64,000 bases of DNA from Clostridium carboxidivorans P7. GTDB taxonomy: Bacteria; Bacillota; Clostridia; Clostridiales; Clostridiaceae. The stretch lies in the NCBI RefSeq assembly GCF_001038625.1, contig NZ_CP011803.1, positions 3,410,001 through 3,474,000 of the forward strand. The letters are read 5' to 3'. Below, in pieces: positions 9,321 to 17,805 of the stretch (its first letter is position 1; each line of letters opens with the position of its first letter). Made by a program: the position numbers and the translations under genes. The notes under the pieces are model-generated. The model did not search any database, was not told where the DNA came from, and saw only the letters and a list, made by a program, of their open reading frames with translations.

Positions 9321-9415
9321 TCTTCTTTCCTCCTGGTAAAAATAGAATTCAAATCTATTATAGCACAGTGCAACTACAATTTTCTAATATTTATTACATT
9401 TAGAATTAAATAAAA

Positions 9416-9453
9416 AAATCCTTGAGCTCAATTCATTTTGAACTCAAGGAACA
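9416..9453 (-). terminator. Terminator of the ECF S-component gene
   Basis: CCTTGAG-TTCAA pairs with ATTGA-CTCAAGG, followed by ATTTTTTT on the minus strand. Confidence 0.8.
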
Positions 9454-9458
9454 TTTTT

Positions 9459-10049
9459 CTACCTATGTTTTATTTTATTAACTGCAGTTACTACTGAAAC
9501 TACAATAATCATTGACAAAATTATTTCTGGAATACCATTAGTTACAGCAACTGCAATTATACCTTTTTTAGCAGCACTTAAGCTTAAATTTAAAGCTTTT
9601 GCATAAGGTCCTAAGTATATAAGGTATAGCATTCCAAGTACACCTATAGTATTAGTAAGTGTACCTACAGCAGCTCCAAATGCAATTCCTAGAGATTTTG
9701 ACTTTAACTTAACGACCTTATAAACATAATAAGATGTTAATCCTATAAGTACTCTAGGCAATACAGAAACTAATGGATTCATAAATGCAAAAGAAACTGG
9801 TGTTGGTGCAGTTATTGATTGTACAATACTAAATATACCAAAAATCAATCCTACCATGGCACCTACTACAGGTCCTTCTAGTATTGCTCCAATAATAACT
9901 GGAACATGCATAATAGTTGCTTTTACAGGTGGTATGGGTATAAATCCTAATCCAGTTAACCCTAATATGATTGAAATTGATGACAACATGCCTATGACAG
10001 CAAGCTGTCTTGTGCTAAACTTAGCTGTAGATTTTAATCCTCTTTCCAT
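9459..10049 (-). CDS. ECF transporter substrate-binding (S) component
   Basis: 196 aa, with about six hydrophobic segments. The N-terminal TRQLAVIGMLSSISIILG helix and the GFIPIPPVKATIMHVPVIIGAILEGPVVGAMVGLIFG block are typical of ECF S components (PF12822 group), which capture a vitamin-like substrate and dock to a shared EcfT/EcfA module. No energising subunits are encoded here, as expected for group II ECF systems. The substrate is not identifiable. It lies just downstream of psuK-psuG but has its own promoter and structured leader, so pseudouridine uptake is only a hypothesis. Start ATG behind GGAGG. Confidence 0.8.
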   Translation of the reverse strand: MERGLKSTAKFSTRQLAVIGMLSSISIILGLTGLGFIPIPPVKATIMHVPVIIGAILEGPVVGAMVGLIFGIFSIVQSITAPTPVSFAFMNPLVSVLPRVLIGLTSYYVYKVVKLKSKSLGIAFGAAVGTLTNTIGVLGMLYLIYLGPYAKALNLSLSAAKKGIIAVAVTNGIPEIILSMIIVVSVVTAVNKIKHR

Positions 10050-10060
10050 TGATAATTTAC

Positions 10061-10140
10061 CTCCGTTCTTATTCCTTTTTGGGATATAATTCGGAATTTC
10101 TTATTAAAAAATTTCCGTTCGGTTTCAAATTGAATACCGA
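10061..10140 (-). promoter_or_regulatory. Structured 5' leader of the ECF gene (unassigned)
   Basis: Transcription from the promoter at 10148-10175 should begin next to a hairpin at 10119-10140 (TCGGT and TTCA pair with TGAA and ACCGA). A second hairpin follows at 10092-10117 (CGGAA and TTT pair with AAA and TTCCG). Then come a C-rich stretch and the ribosome binding site at 10061-10065. The compact two-hairpin leader in front of a vitamin transporter suggests ligand control, but I recognise no known riboswitch class. Confidence 0.4.
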
Positions 10141-10147
10141 CGATTTA

Positions 10148-10175
10148 ATTTTATCACCTTGAAAATAAAATTCAA
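10148..10175 (-). promoter_or_regulatory. Promoter of the ECF S-component gene
   Basis: On the minus strand TTGAAT (10170-10175) and TAAAAT (10148-10153) are 16 bp apart. The start of transcription would fall near 10141. Confidence 0.55.
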
Positions 10176-10237
10176 TACAAAAAATCAAAAAAGATAATTT
10201 TATATTTTCTAAATATTAAATAACTTTACAGAAAAAT

Positions 10238-10279
10238 AGCACAAGTAGATATCACTAACATAATATCCACTTATGCTTA
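10238..10279 (-). terminator. Terminator of the psuKG operon
   Basis: AGCATAAGTGGATAT pairs with ATATCTACTTGTGCT (one wobble) and is followed by ATTTTTC on the minus strand, shortly after the psuG stop. Confidence 0.75.
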
Positions 10280-10293
10280 TATTCTACAAAATT

Positions 10294-11205
10294 TTATTTA
10301 CATAATTCTACTGCTAATTCTGCACCTAATGCAGCATTATTATAAACAAGTCTTATATTGGATTCTAAACTGTCTCCTCCAGTTATTTCTTTTATCTTAG
10401 CAAGTAAAAATGGTGTTGATTCCTTACCTCTTATACCTTTTTCTTCTGATTCCTTTAAAGCATCATCAATAGCTTTGTTTATTACATTATAATCCATTTG
10501 ATATTGTTCAGGAATTGGATTTGCAACTATAAGTCCACCTTGTAATCCTAAATCCCACTTAGCTTTTATAGCATCTGATAATTCTCTAACTGAATCAATT
10601 TTATAGTCAACTCCGAAACCACTCTTTCTTGTATAGAAGGCTGGCATTTCATCTGTTCCAAATCCTACTACTGGAACTCCATTAGTTTCTAAATATTCTA
10701 AAGTTAATCCTATATCTAGTATAGATTTTACACCTGCACAAACTACAGCTACATTTGTATGTGATAATTCTTCTAAATCTGCTGATATATCAAAAGTTTG
10801 CTGTGCTCCTCTATGAACTCCACCAACTCCACCTGTGGCAAATACTTTTATTCCAGCAAGTTCTGCAATAATCATTGTAGATGCTACAGTAGTTGCTCCA
10901 TCCATTTTTTTTGCAATTATAAATGGAATATCTCTTCTACTTGTTTTTATTACATTTTTACCATTACCTAAATGTTCAAGTTCATCATTAGTAAGACCAA
11001 CTTTTAATTTACCATTTAAAATAGCAATAGTTGCAGGAACTGCTCCTTTGTCTCTTATAATTTTTTCAACATTTCTTGCTGTCTCAACATTTTTAGGATA
11101 TGGCATACCATGAGATATTATAGTAGATTCTAATGCTACTACTGGTTTGCCTTCCTCTAATGCTTTTTTAACCTCTGGGTTTATATCTAAGTATTTTTCT
11201 AACAT
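10294..11205 (-). CDS. psuG: Pseudouridine-5'-phosphate glycosidase
   Basis: 303 aa, the usual length. It splits pseudouridine 5'-phosphate into uracil and ribose 5-phosphate by breaking the C-C glycosidic bond. Family blocks are ALESTIISHGMPYPKN, ATIAILNGKLKVGL, ATGGVGGVHRGA (phosphate and Mn site region) and the FGTDEMPAFYTR stretch. It overlaps the end of the kinase gene by 7 bp; the ATG start has GGAGG upstream. Together PsuK and PsuG salvage pseudouridine from degraded RNA. Confidence 0.97.
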   Translation of the reverse strand: MLEKYLDINPEVKKALEEGKPVVALESTIISHGMPYPKNVETARNVEKIIRDKGAVPATIAILNGKLKVGLTNDELEHLGNGKNVIKTSRRDIPFIIAKKMDGATTVASTMIIAELAGIKVFATGGVGGVHRGAQQTFDISADLEELSHTNVAVVCAGVKSILDIGLTLEYLETNGVPVVGFGTDEMPAFYTRKSGFGVDYKIDSVRELSDAIKAKWDLGLQGGLIVANPIPEQYQMDYNVINKAIDDALKESEEKGIRGKESTPFLLAKIKEITGGDSLESNIRLVYNNAALGAELAVELCK

Positions 11206-12293
11206 AATTTTAATTCCTCCATTTTTTTATTTATATTTTCAATTGACATATTAGGATTTATGGTATTTTCATGAGATAAAGCTAAAATAGATGCTGTCAT
11301 AGCAACCTTAGTGCTCTCTTTCATTGATAACTTATTCATTCTGGAATAAACCAGTGCTGCCAAGAAGGCATCCCCTGCTCCTGTAGCATTTACCACATTA
11401 ACTTTTGGTGTTTTTACAATATTTTCTTCACATCCATCATTATAATAAACTCCATCTTCTCCAAGAGTTATGAATACTCTTTTAACACCTTTATCTAAAA
11501 AATATTTTCCACATTTATTCAAATCATCATTACTTTTAATTTCTATGCCTGAAAGGATTTCTGCCTCAATTTTATTAGGCTTTATAGTATGAAAACATCC
11601 TATAATGTCCTTCACCTTTTTTGCCTTAGTTGTGGATACCGTATCTAAAAAGAACTCAGTATCCTTATGATTTGTTACAATGTATTCAATAGTTTTCTGT
11701 GGTATATTTGTATCTATAACACAAATACTAGCATTATCTATTACATGCTTTTTCTTTTGTATAAATTCAACTGTCATTTGCTCTAAAATGTCCATATATG
11801 CAATAGCTACCTGCATATCTCCTTTTTCATTGAGTATGCATAAATAAGTAGAAGTTGGCTGCTCATGAAGTACAAGGGAATGTTCCATATCCAGTCCTAT
11901 GTTTCTTCCTTCTTCTATTATCTTATTGCCATATACATCATTACCTATAACAGTAATAAGTTTAGTCTCTACATCCATTTTTCTTAAATTTTCACCTATG
12001 TTTCTTCCAACACCGCCTAGGGATATTTTTACCTGACCAGGATTAGAATCCTTTTGTATTAATATCTGATTAGGAAACCCCTGGATATCAACATTAGCAC
12101 CACCTACTACACATACATAAGGAGCTTCATTTAATACATATCCTTTTCCCTTTATATATCCTTTTTTCATTAAATTTGTAATATGTACTGCTGCTGAAGA
12201 ACGGGTAATACCCAAAATTTCTGAAAGCTCTTTTTGAGAAATCATAGGATTACTTTTTATAAGCTTTAAAATTTCTTCTTCTCTATTTGTCAC
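11199..12293 (-). CDS. psuK: Pseudouridine kinase with N-terminal winged-helix domain
   Basis: 364 aa. Residues 1-55 form a MarR/Lrp-like winged helix (EEILKLIKSNPMISQKELSEILGITRSSAAVHI), and residues about 60-355 a PfkB sugar-kinase domain with GGANVDIQGFP, GGVGRNIGENL and the catalytic anion-hole motif NATGAGDAFLAA. It phosphorylates pseudouridine at O5' for PsuG. The fused helix-turn-helix may let the protein regulate its own operon, which is inference. Start GTG behind GGGAG. First gene of the psuK-psuG operon. Confidence 0.93.
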   Translation of the reverse strand: MTNREEEILKLIKSNPMISQKELSEILGITRSSAAVHITNLMKKGYIKGKGYVLNEAPYVCVVGGANVDIQGFPNQILIQKDSNPGQVKISLGGVGRNIGENLRKMDVETKLITVIGNDVYGNKIIEEGRNIGLDMEHSLVLHEQPTSTYLCILNEKGDMQVAIAYMDILEQMTVEFIQKKKHVIDNASICVIDTNIPQKTIEYIVTNHKDTEFFLDTVSTTKAKKVKDIIGCFHTIKPNKIEAEILSGIEIKSNDDLNKCGKYFLDKGVKRVFITLGEDGVYYNDGCEENIVKTPKVNVVNATGAGDAFLAALVYSRMNKLSMKESTKVAMTASILALSHENTINPNMSIENINKKMEELKLC

Positions 12294-12407
12294 TTGACTC
12301 CCTCTCTTTATAATATAACTTTCACTTTTCTTAACTTTTGCTTACTAAATTAATTTTAGCTTATTTAAATTTGAATTACAATATATTTTTTAAAAATTTC
12401 TAATAAA

Positions 12408-12452
12408 AAAGTTGAAGAATCATATTATTTTTAATATAATCCTTCAACTTTC
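12408..12452 (-). terminator. Terminator of the YbaK-type gene
   Basis: AAGTTGAAG-AT-ATATTA pairs with TAATAT-AT-CTTCAACTT; TTTTTTATT follows on the minus strand. Confidence 0.8.
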
Positions 12453-12467
12453 ATATTACTCACATAT

Positions 12468-12926
12468 TTATTTGCATAAATCTGCCCAGGTACCTTTGGT
12501 TATATTCTCTAATTCATCAACAGCTACCTTTACTGCAGCATGTGGTGATCCTGCTGCTGGATACACAAAATCAAATTTTTTAAGTGATACATCCAAATAT
12601 GTATCCATATGATTTTTAAGTCCAAAAGGACAAACCCCTCCTACAGGATGGCCAGTTACTTCTAGTACTTCATCATGATTTAGCATTTTAGCTTTAGTAC
12701 TAAAACAATCTTTAAACTTTCTATTATCTATTTTAGCATCACCCTTTGAAACTATTAAAATGTCCCTATCCTTTAATTTAAAGGCCATAGTTTTTGCTAT
12801 ACGTTCAGGCTCTACCCCTATAGCCTGAGCTGCTAATTCTACAGTTGCTGTACTTTCATCAAGCTCAAATACTTTCAATTTTAAATTTTCATCATGAAAT
12901 TGTTTTTTTACACTTTCTACACTCAT
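12468..12926 (-). CDS. YbaK/ProX-type aminoacyl-tRNA deacylase
   Basis: 152 aa, a free-standing YbaK/EbsC domain. It shows STATVELAAQAIGVEPERIAKTMAFK, KFKDCFSTKAKML and the VTGHPVGGVCPFGL signature around the substrate pocket. Relatives remove Ala or Cys mis-charged on tRNA-Pro or tRNA-Cys; the exact specificity cannot be read here. Start ATG behind AGGGGG. Monocistronic. Confidence 0.88.
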   Translation of the reverse strand: MSVESVKKQFHDENLKLKVFELDESTATVELAAQAIGVEPERIAKTMAFKLKDRDILIVSKGDAKIDNRKFKDCFSTKAKMLNHDEVLEVTGHPVGGVCPFGLKNHMDTYLDVSLKKFDFVYPAAGSPHAAVKVAVDELENITKGTWADLCK

Positions 12927-13049
12927 TGGTTAGCCCCCTAATAATTTTTATTTTAACAATTATACCACATTATTTGTGTTGCAACCACTATATTACAATT
13001 TTGATTTTAATTTGCAATTAGCATTCAACAACTTACTTTCCGCTTTTTC

Positions 13050-13284
13050 AGAGGACAGAGGACAATTGACAGAAAACAGTGAAGGATGATTTTTCTCCGC
13101 TTTGCTACAAAAAATCTTTAATTAAATTTTTAATGACTCATTTCGCTAAAGCGGAACATTGCTGACTTATATAGATTCGAAGCTTGTTTTGCGTTAGCAA
13201 AACAAACTTAAAAATAAATTAGTTTTCTGACATAAGGAGGAAAACTCACCTTCATTGTCCTCTGTCCTCTGTCAATTGTCCTCT
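13050..13284. repeat. MITE-like inverted-repeat element, copy 1 (235 bp)
   Basis: Both ends read AGAGGACA... inward, with the shared terminal block AGAGGACAATTGACA. The right end carries an extra internal copy of the GAGGACA unit. Next to each end lie AGTGAAGGATGA and its near complement. The centre holds a stem (AAGCTTGTTTTGC with its complement) and TTAGTTTTCTGACATAAGGAGG. No ORF is present. It fills most of the 428-bp gap between the YbaK gene and the SIR2-like gene. A second, shorter copy is at 57352-57533. Confidence 0.8.
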
Positions 13285-13354
13285 AAAAAATCCCTCGCAT
13301 TTTGCTTATATTAATTCAAAATTATATATATGCAAAATCTAAGTTAATACTATC

Positions 13355-14875
13355 CTATTCTCTGCTAACAGGAAAACCTTCTGGAAAATATTCTTTTGGA
13401 TACAATAAATCTATAATTTTGTGCCTATTACATTTTTCATTTTTCATAAATACATTAGGTATTCCTTTGAGAGAAATTCTTACATTCTCCAAATTGAATA
13501 TGTCACAAACATTTTCTATGCATTCTACTACAGAAGCATTCTTACTCTTCTTTACATATCTCTCTATATCACTGCCAGTAAGCCATTCCTTTGCACATTT
13601 ATAATCCTCATCGTAATTTATAACTGTACACTTAAGTTTATTTTTATCATTTCCTGAAATAGAAGACATAAAAAAGGTTTTCACCATAATATCATCCAAT
13701 GGCAAACTATATCCAGCAAATATTATATGTTTTGCATTCTTCATTAAAAGTCCCATTTCTGTTTTTATTTCCTCTAAAGGTGGTATACTTTTTTGTTTTG
13801 CTAAAGTTTGCATTATAAGCGGCATATCAAATGGATAAGTTATTTGTCCACAGTATGGACACTCTATAGCTCCTTTTTTATTCTTTTTTTCATTTTCACT
13901 TTTATATTTCCATGATTTTTGTAAATCTTGCAATACAGATGGTCCAAAAACTTCTGTAGATAATCGATTCCAGCTTCCTCCAAAGGTTGTTATATACTTT
14001 CCACATTCAGGACATATCCTTGATCCAAAAATACCATGGGGAAAAAGAATTTTTCCTATTCTTACAATTCTAGATGGATACTTATAATCATTTATCCTTT
14101 TACATTGTGATTCCTCTACTGTATACCATATTTCTGGCTCATCACTGTCTATTTTTATAGAAGCAATTTGAGTCCCAAAATCATCAAAAAGCCTAAGCTT
14201 TAAACCATCTTTCAAATAATATGAATTATCATTTTGTTCCTTATGTGAATTAAATATATTCCACAAAATTACAGGGTCCCAATTAAATGATATTATAGCA
14301 TAAGAATATAGATAGAATCTCCTTGTATCTCTCTCATATCCTCGCCTATCAAAAATATCTCCTTCTTCTTTCATAATGTCTGTCAATATTTTAGTAAATT
14401 GATAATATGGATCTAAACTTTTTTTATCCATATACCCTGGCTTTTTTTGTATGCTTAATCTTTCTAATTCCTCGATTAGAAGAATTAAGCACCTCTTAGC
14501 AGCTTTTACTCTCTCTACTCTTAAAAATTCTGTTTTTCCATTACAAAAAGCATTAAATCCCATATTACTATCTATTAATTGATCCAGCATTGTAAAAAGT
14601 TCATGCATATTAATTTTTGTATTTGTGTTTATAATAGTTTGCAGCGCCTTTAAATCATATATTTTTGAAAGTTCTCCATCTTCTATTAAATATTCTGTCA
14701 CTAATTTTTTAAAAGATGATTTCAATTTTTCATCTTTACCATCTAAAAAAGAAAAATCATTTTTATTTATCTTTATTACAATTTGAATTAATTCTTTTGT
14801 AGCATAAAGTCCTAAAGAATTGGTAGCACCCGCCCCCCATAATATTACGGTTTCAGGCCAATATTTTTCTGGCAT
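13355..14875 (-). CDS. Orphan SIR2-like (NAD-binding) protein with embedded zinc ribbon
   Basis: 506 aa from the ATG at 14875, which has AAAGGTGA upstream (an earlier ATG at 14896 has none). SIR2-fold marks are GAGAT (14-18, NAD phosphate loop), SFNWDP (196-201), PHG (279-281, where sirtuins have the catalytic His) and GYSLPLDD (388-395). CPEC (288-291) and CPYC (339-342) form a likely zinc site. The middle (30-190) is helical and unlike protein deacetylases. SIR2-like proteins of this build include NADases of anti-phage systems, but a defence role here is inference. It stands alone, next to a MITE-like repeat. No partner gene was recognised. Confidence 0.75.
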   Translation of the reverse strand: MPEKYWPETVILWGAGATNSLGLYATKELIQIVIKINKNDFSFLDGKDEKLKSSFKKLVTEYLIEDGELSKIYDLKALQTIINTNTKINMHELFTMLDQLIDSNMGFNAFCNGKTEFLRVERVKAAKRCLILLIEELERLSIQKKPGYMDKKSLDPYYQFTKILTDIMKEEGDIFDRRGYERDTRRFYLYSYAIISFNWDPVILWNIFNSHKEQNDNSYYLKDGLKLRLFDDFGTQIASIKIDSDEPEIWYTVEESQCKRINDYKYPSRIVRIGKILFPHGIFGSRICPECGKYITTFGGSWNRLSTEVFGPSVLQDLQKSWKYKSENEKKNKKGAIECPYCGQITYPFDMPLIMQTLAKQKSIPPLEEIKTEMGLLMKNAKHIIFAGYSLPLDDIMVKTFFMSSISGNDKNKLKCTVINYDEDYKCAKEWLTGSDIERYVKKSKNASVVECIENVCDIFNLENVRISLKGIPNVFMKNEKCNRHKIIDLLYPKEYFPEGFPVSRE

Positions 14876-15026
14876 TGAACTCACCTTTGCTTTCATACTT
14901 TTAACTATTGAATATATCTTTAATTATAGTACTTCTTTTTTAACATTATATGTATTTTGAATAAAAATTTATATTTCTCATAATACTAAAATGTATATTT
15001 TGAATATATTAAGGAGTGGATAAAAA

Positions 15027-15230
15027 ATGAAAACAGTTCATTATAACGTTTCAGGTATGGTATATCCTGAAAGTAAAACTAAACTAAAAAATGCTCTAGA
15101 TAAGATAGAAGGAGTTCAAGAAATTGCAGTAGACATAGCTCGCGGGACTGTGGAAGTAGAATTTAATACTCCTGCAGACGCAAAAAAAATAGAGCAGTGT
15201 ATTACAAATACAGGCTACTCTATACAATAA
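15027..15230 (+). CDS. Small HMA-fold protein lacking the metal-binding cysteines
   Basis: 67 aa. The length and beta-alpha-beta-beta-alpha-beta pattern (VHYNVSGM...LKNALDKIEGVQEIAVDIARGTVEVEF...IEQCITNTGYSI) match heavy-metal-associated copper chaperones. However, the GMxCxxC loop reads GMVYPES, so both ligand cysteines are gone. Metal delivery is therefore unlikely. Start ATG behind AAGGAG. It is divergent from the SIR2-like gene, with about 150 bp between them. The function is unknown. Confidence 0.75.
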   Translation: MKTVHYNVSGMVYPESKTKLKNALDKIEGVQEIAVDIARGTVEVEFNTPADAKKIEQCITNTGYSIQ

Positions 15231-15266
15231 AACTATATTTAAAAACAAAATTTTAACTTAATATAA

Positions 15267-15292
15267 GTACAATGCGAAGCAAAGCTTCGCAT
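15267..15292. terminator. Bidirectional stem-loop between the HMA and yjjW genes
   Basis: AATGCGAAGC pairs with GCTTCGCATT around AAA. The same GCGAAGC/GCTTCGC core recurs at 19081-19115. Confidence 0.6.
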
Positions 15293-15321
15293 TATGCGTA
15301 TATTAGACTCATATAAAAACC

Positions 15322-16158
15322 TTACACTATAATTACATTTTCACATCCATTACTACAAGCTTTAGTTTTAAGTTGTTCCATCATTTCATCAGTAGGTTGA
15401 TGTGTATTAATCTTGTCTTCACGAGTACCTATACTTCTATACTTTATAAGTTTATATCTTATTTTAGGATTAATATCTACTATAAGCTTACTTATTTCAT
15501 TTACATTTCTATAGTTATCTAAAACTTCAGGTACTATTACCGTTCTAATTTCATATAACTTATTTATACTACCTAAATATTTTGCATTTTCTATAACTAT
15601 ATTATTATCTTTTCCCGTAAGCATTTTATGTTCATCTTTATCAAAAGATTTCACATCTAGCATAACCATATCCAACAATTGAGTAAGTTCTTTATGCTTT
15701 CTAAAATCAGTACTTCCATTGCTATCTACAAATATTGTCAATCCTAACTTTTTTACCTTTTCAAACAACTCCACAAGGAATTCCCCTTGAAGGGTACACT
15801 CTCCTCCTGATACAGTTATCCCTGAAATAAAAGTCTTAACCTTTAGTATCTGTTCTAATATGTCCTCTGTATCCATACTTCTAAATTTAGGCCCACATTT
15901 ATTTTTACATATCTTAACACACAAACCACAATCCTCACACTTTTCTGGATTCCATATCACAGATTTTTCAACTAAAGATATTGCACCATATGGACAATTA
16001 TCTACACATTCCCCACACTGAATACAGCTTTTTATAGTTTCTGGATTGTGGCAATAAAGACAATCAAAATTACATCCTTGAAAAAATATGGCCGTCCTGT
16101 TTCCCGGACCATCTACAAAGCTAAATGGGATAATTTTTCTTACAATTCCCTTTAACAT
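15322..16158 (-). CDS. yjjW: Glycyl-radical enzyme activating enzyme, YjjW type
   Basis: 278 aa radical-SAM enzyme. FFQGCNFDCLYCHNP holds the CxxxCxxC site for the SAM-binding 4Fe-4S cluster. An inserted ferredoxin-like segment (CIQCGECVDNCPYGAI and CEDCGLCVKICKNKC, about 36-75) supplies two more clusters, as in activases other than PflA. GGECTLQ is the SAM-binding GGE motif. It installs the glycyl radical in the adjacent YjjI enzyme, with which it overlaps by 7 bp. Start ATG behind AAAGGT. Confidence 0.9.
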   Translation of the reverse strand: MLKGIVRKIIPFSFVDGPGNRTAIFFQGCNFDCLYCHNPETIKSCIQCGECVDNCPYGAISLVEKSVIWNPEKCEDCGLCVKICKNKCGPKFRSMDTEDILEQILKVKTFISGITVSGGECTLQGEFLVELFEKVKKLGLTIFVDSNGSTDFRKHKELTQLLDMVMLDVKSFDKDEHKMLTGKDNNIVIENAKYLGSINKLYEIRTVIVPEVLDNYRNVNEISKLIVDINPKIRYKLIKYRSIGTREDKINTHQPTDEMMEQLKTKACSNGCENVIIV

Positions 16159-17648
16159 TTTCTTACCTTTCTCTCCAATACTCTTGAATTTTTGACTGCA
16201 CCTAATCCTAGTGCTACTGTATCCTGAAGCACAGCTTCTCCTTTATCTAACTTTTCCAAGTCTGATTTTTTTACAAGATATCCAGTTATTCTTATTACAT
16301 CGCTATCTGATGCATACAATGAAAAATATCTCATTCCCTGATTAAATGCACCTTTTATTATGTCTAAAATAGCTTCTGGATTTTTCTTTGCTGTTACTTC
16401 AAATGGGAATATATCTCCTATTCCAGATGGAAAATATTTATGGAATTCAGCACTCTGAATTAGATGTTCATGTAATTCTGGCTCTTCTCCTATAGGTATT
16501 CTACATCCTGGACTTGTACCCTTATCAGTTTCTATTCCAACTTGAGCATGAAGTAGAAAATGTCCTTCAGCTGCCTCACAATATGGATTAGTTCTCTTAT
16601 TTACTACATCATACATTTTTTGTATAATTCTCAAACCTAGTTCATCAGCTTTCTTATTATGTCCAAATCTCTTATCTAAACCTTCTACACCTAAAAGTGT
16701 GTTCACACACTCAGCAAGCCCAAACATGCCAAACATAGCTGTAAATTTATTTCTACTTATAAGACCTTCTTTTACAAGGAAGTTGGAATCAAAGAATCCA
16801 CTTTCTTCTACTAAAAATCTTATTCTTTCATCCATATATGAAGCCATTTTTTCCATAGTAGCTGGTAAAAGATCATTTATAAATTCTTCTTGGCTGCTAG
16901 CTTTTTCAGCTAAAGCTTTTAAATTTAATCTAACTAGGGTATAGCTTCCTCCACCTATACATAAACCATTGTAACAACTTGCTATAGCATATCTATTAGG
17001 TTTAAACTCTTCTAAAAACATTTCATGATTTGCAAAACTTGGCTTTGCTGTAACTAATGCTGTACTTACAGCATCCACAGCAAAAGCATCAGATGTTTCT
17101 TCTTTGCTATATTTTAAACTTATATTAGGTATAGCTGTTTGGATTTCTCTTTGTACCTTTAATATTATTCTACCTGCCTTTGTATCCTTAGGTCCTATAT
17201 TACCGTGGCAAAAAGAATCTGTTACAGTTCTATCTATATGAATGAAAAATAATTTTATTGCCTTGTATGCTTCTTCTTCATCCTCAATAAAAGGTTCTAA
17301 TAAAGTATCAACGTTTCCTACATAAACAGGCATTGTTGTAACTGAAGGCACATGCTTATATAGTATTAATAAATTATTTACAGCTTCCCAAATATCTTTT
17401 GGAGGCTTCAATCCTAAAAATTCACTTCCTTGTTCCATGAATTTTTCATAATCAGGCAATACATATCTTGGCCTATAAGGCGCATTACCTTCATTAAGAT
17501 CACAGATTACTCCTTCCTCTCTAAGTTTTTGTACATCATCACTTATATTTAACACGTTTAAGCTGGATTCCGCTCCACCTGCAAGTGCTATTAATCTTTG
17601 CTGATAAGTTAATTTCTTATCTTTTATTATTTTTAGTATATCATCCAT
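16152..17648 (-). CDS. yjjI: YjjI family glycyl-radical enzyme
   Basis: 498 aa from the ATG at 17648 (AAGGGAG upstream; an upstream TTG overlaps that site). The C-terminal RITGYLVK is the glycyl-radical loop (RVxGY type), and SCYNGLCIGGGS offers the active-site cysteine. It is shorter than PFL-type enzymes (about 750-800 aa), as known for this DUF3029 family. The reaction is not established to my knowledge. It lies in an operon with its own activase, so it should work only under anaerobic conditions. It is divergent from the kinase-like gene. Confidence 0.9.
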   Translation of the reverse strand: MDDILKIIKDKKLTYQQRLIALAGGAESSLNVLNISDDVQKLREEGVICDLNEGNAPYRPRYVLPDYEKFMEQGSEFLGLKPPKDIWEAVNNLLILYKHVPSVTTMPVYVGNVDTLLEPFIEDEEEAYKAIKLFFIHIDRTVTDSFCHGNIGPKDTKAGRIILKVQREIQTAIPNISLKYSKEETSDAFAVDAVSTALVTAKPSFANHEMFLEEFKPNRYAIASCYNGLCIGGGSYTLVRLNLKALAEKASSQEEFINDLLPATMEKMASYMDERIRFLVEESGFFDSNFLVKEGLISRNKFTAMFGMFGLAECVNTLLGVEGLDKRFGHNKKADELGLRIIQKMYDVVNKRTNPYCEAAEGHFLLHAQVGIETDKGTSPGCRIPIGEEPELHEHLIQSAEFHKYFPSGIGDIFPFEVTAKKNPEAILDIIKGAFNQGMRYFSLYASDSDVIRITGYLVKKSDLEKLDKGEAVLQDTVALGLGAVKNSRVLERKVRKC

Positions 17649-17805
17649 ATTATATAAAGCTCCCTTCAAATTGTATTGTTTGTAATGATCCTATATATTT
17701 ATAGTAATTTTTTATTATAGTGATGTCAAATGTAAATAACATTTAATATTATATACTAAGCAGACACAATATACAGCTAAAATCACATAATATGGAGGTA
17801 AAAAA

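Noticed and set aside
13302..13657. Plus-strand ORFs of 78-100 aa over the end of the SIR2-like gene
   Set aside because: They are antisense shadows of a clearly coding minus-strand gene and lack ribosome binding sites and family features.
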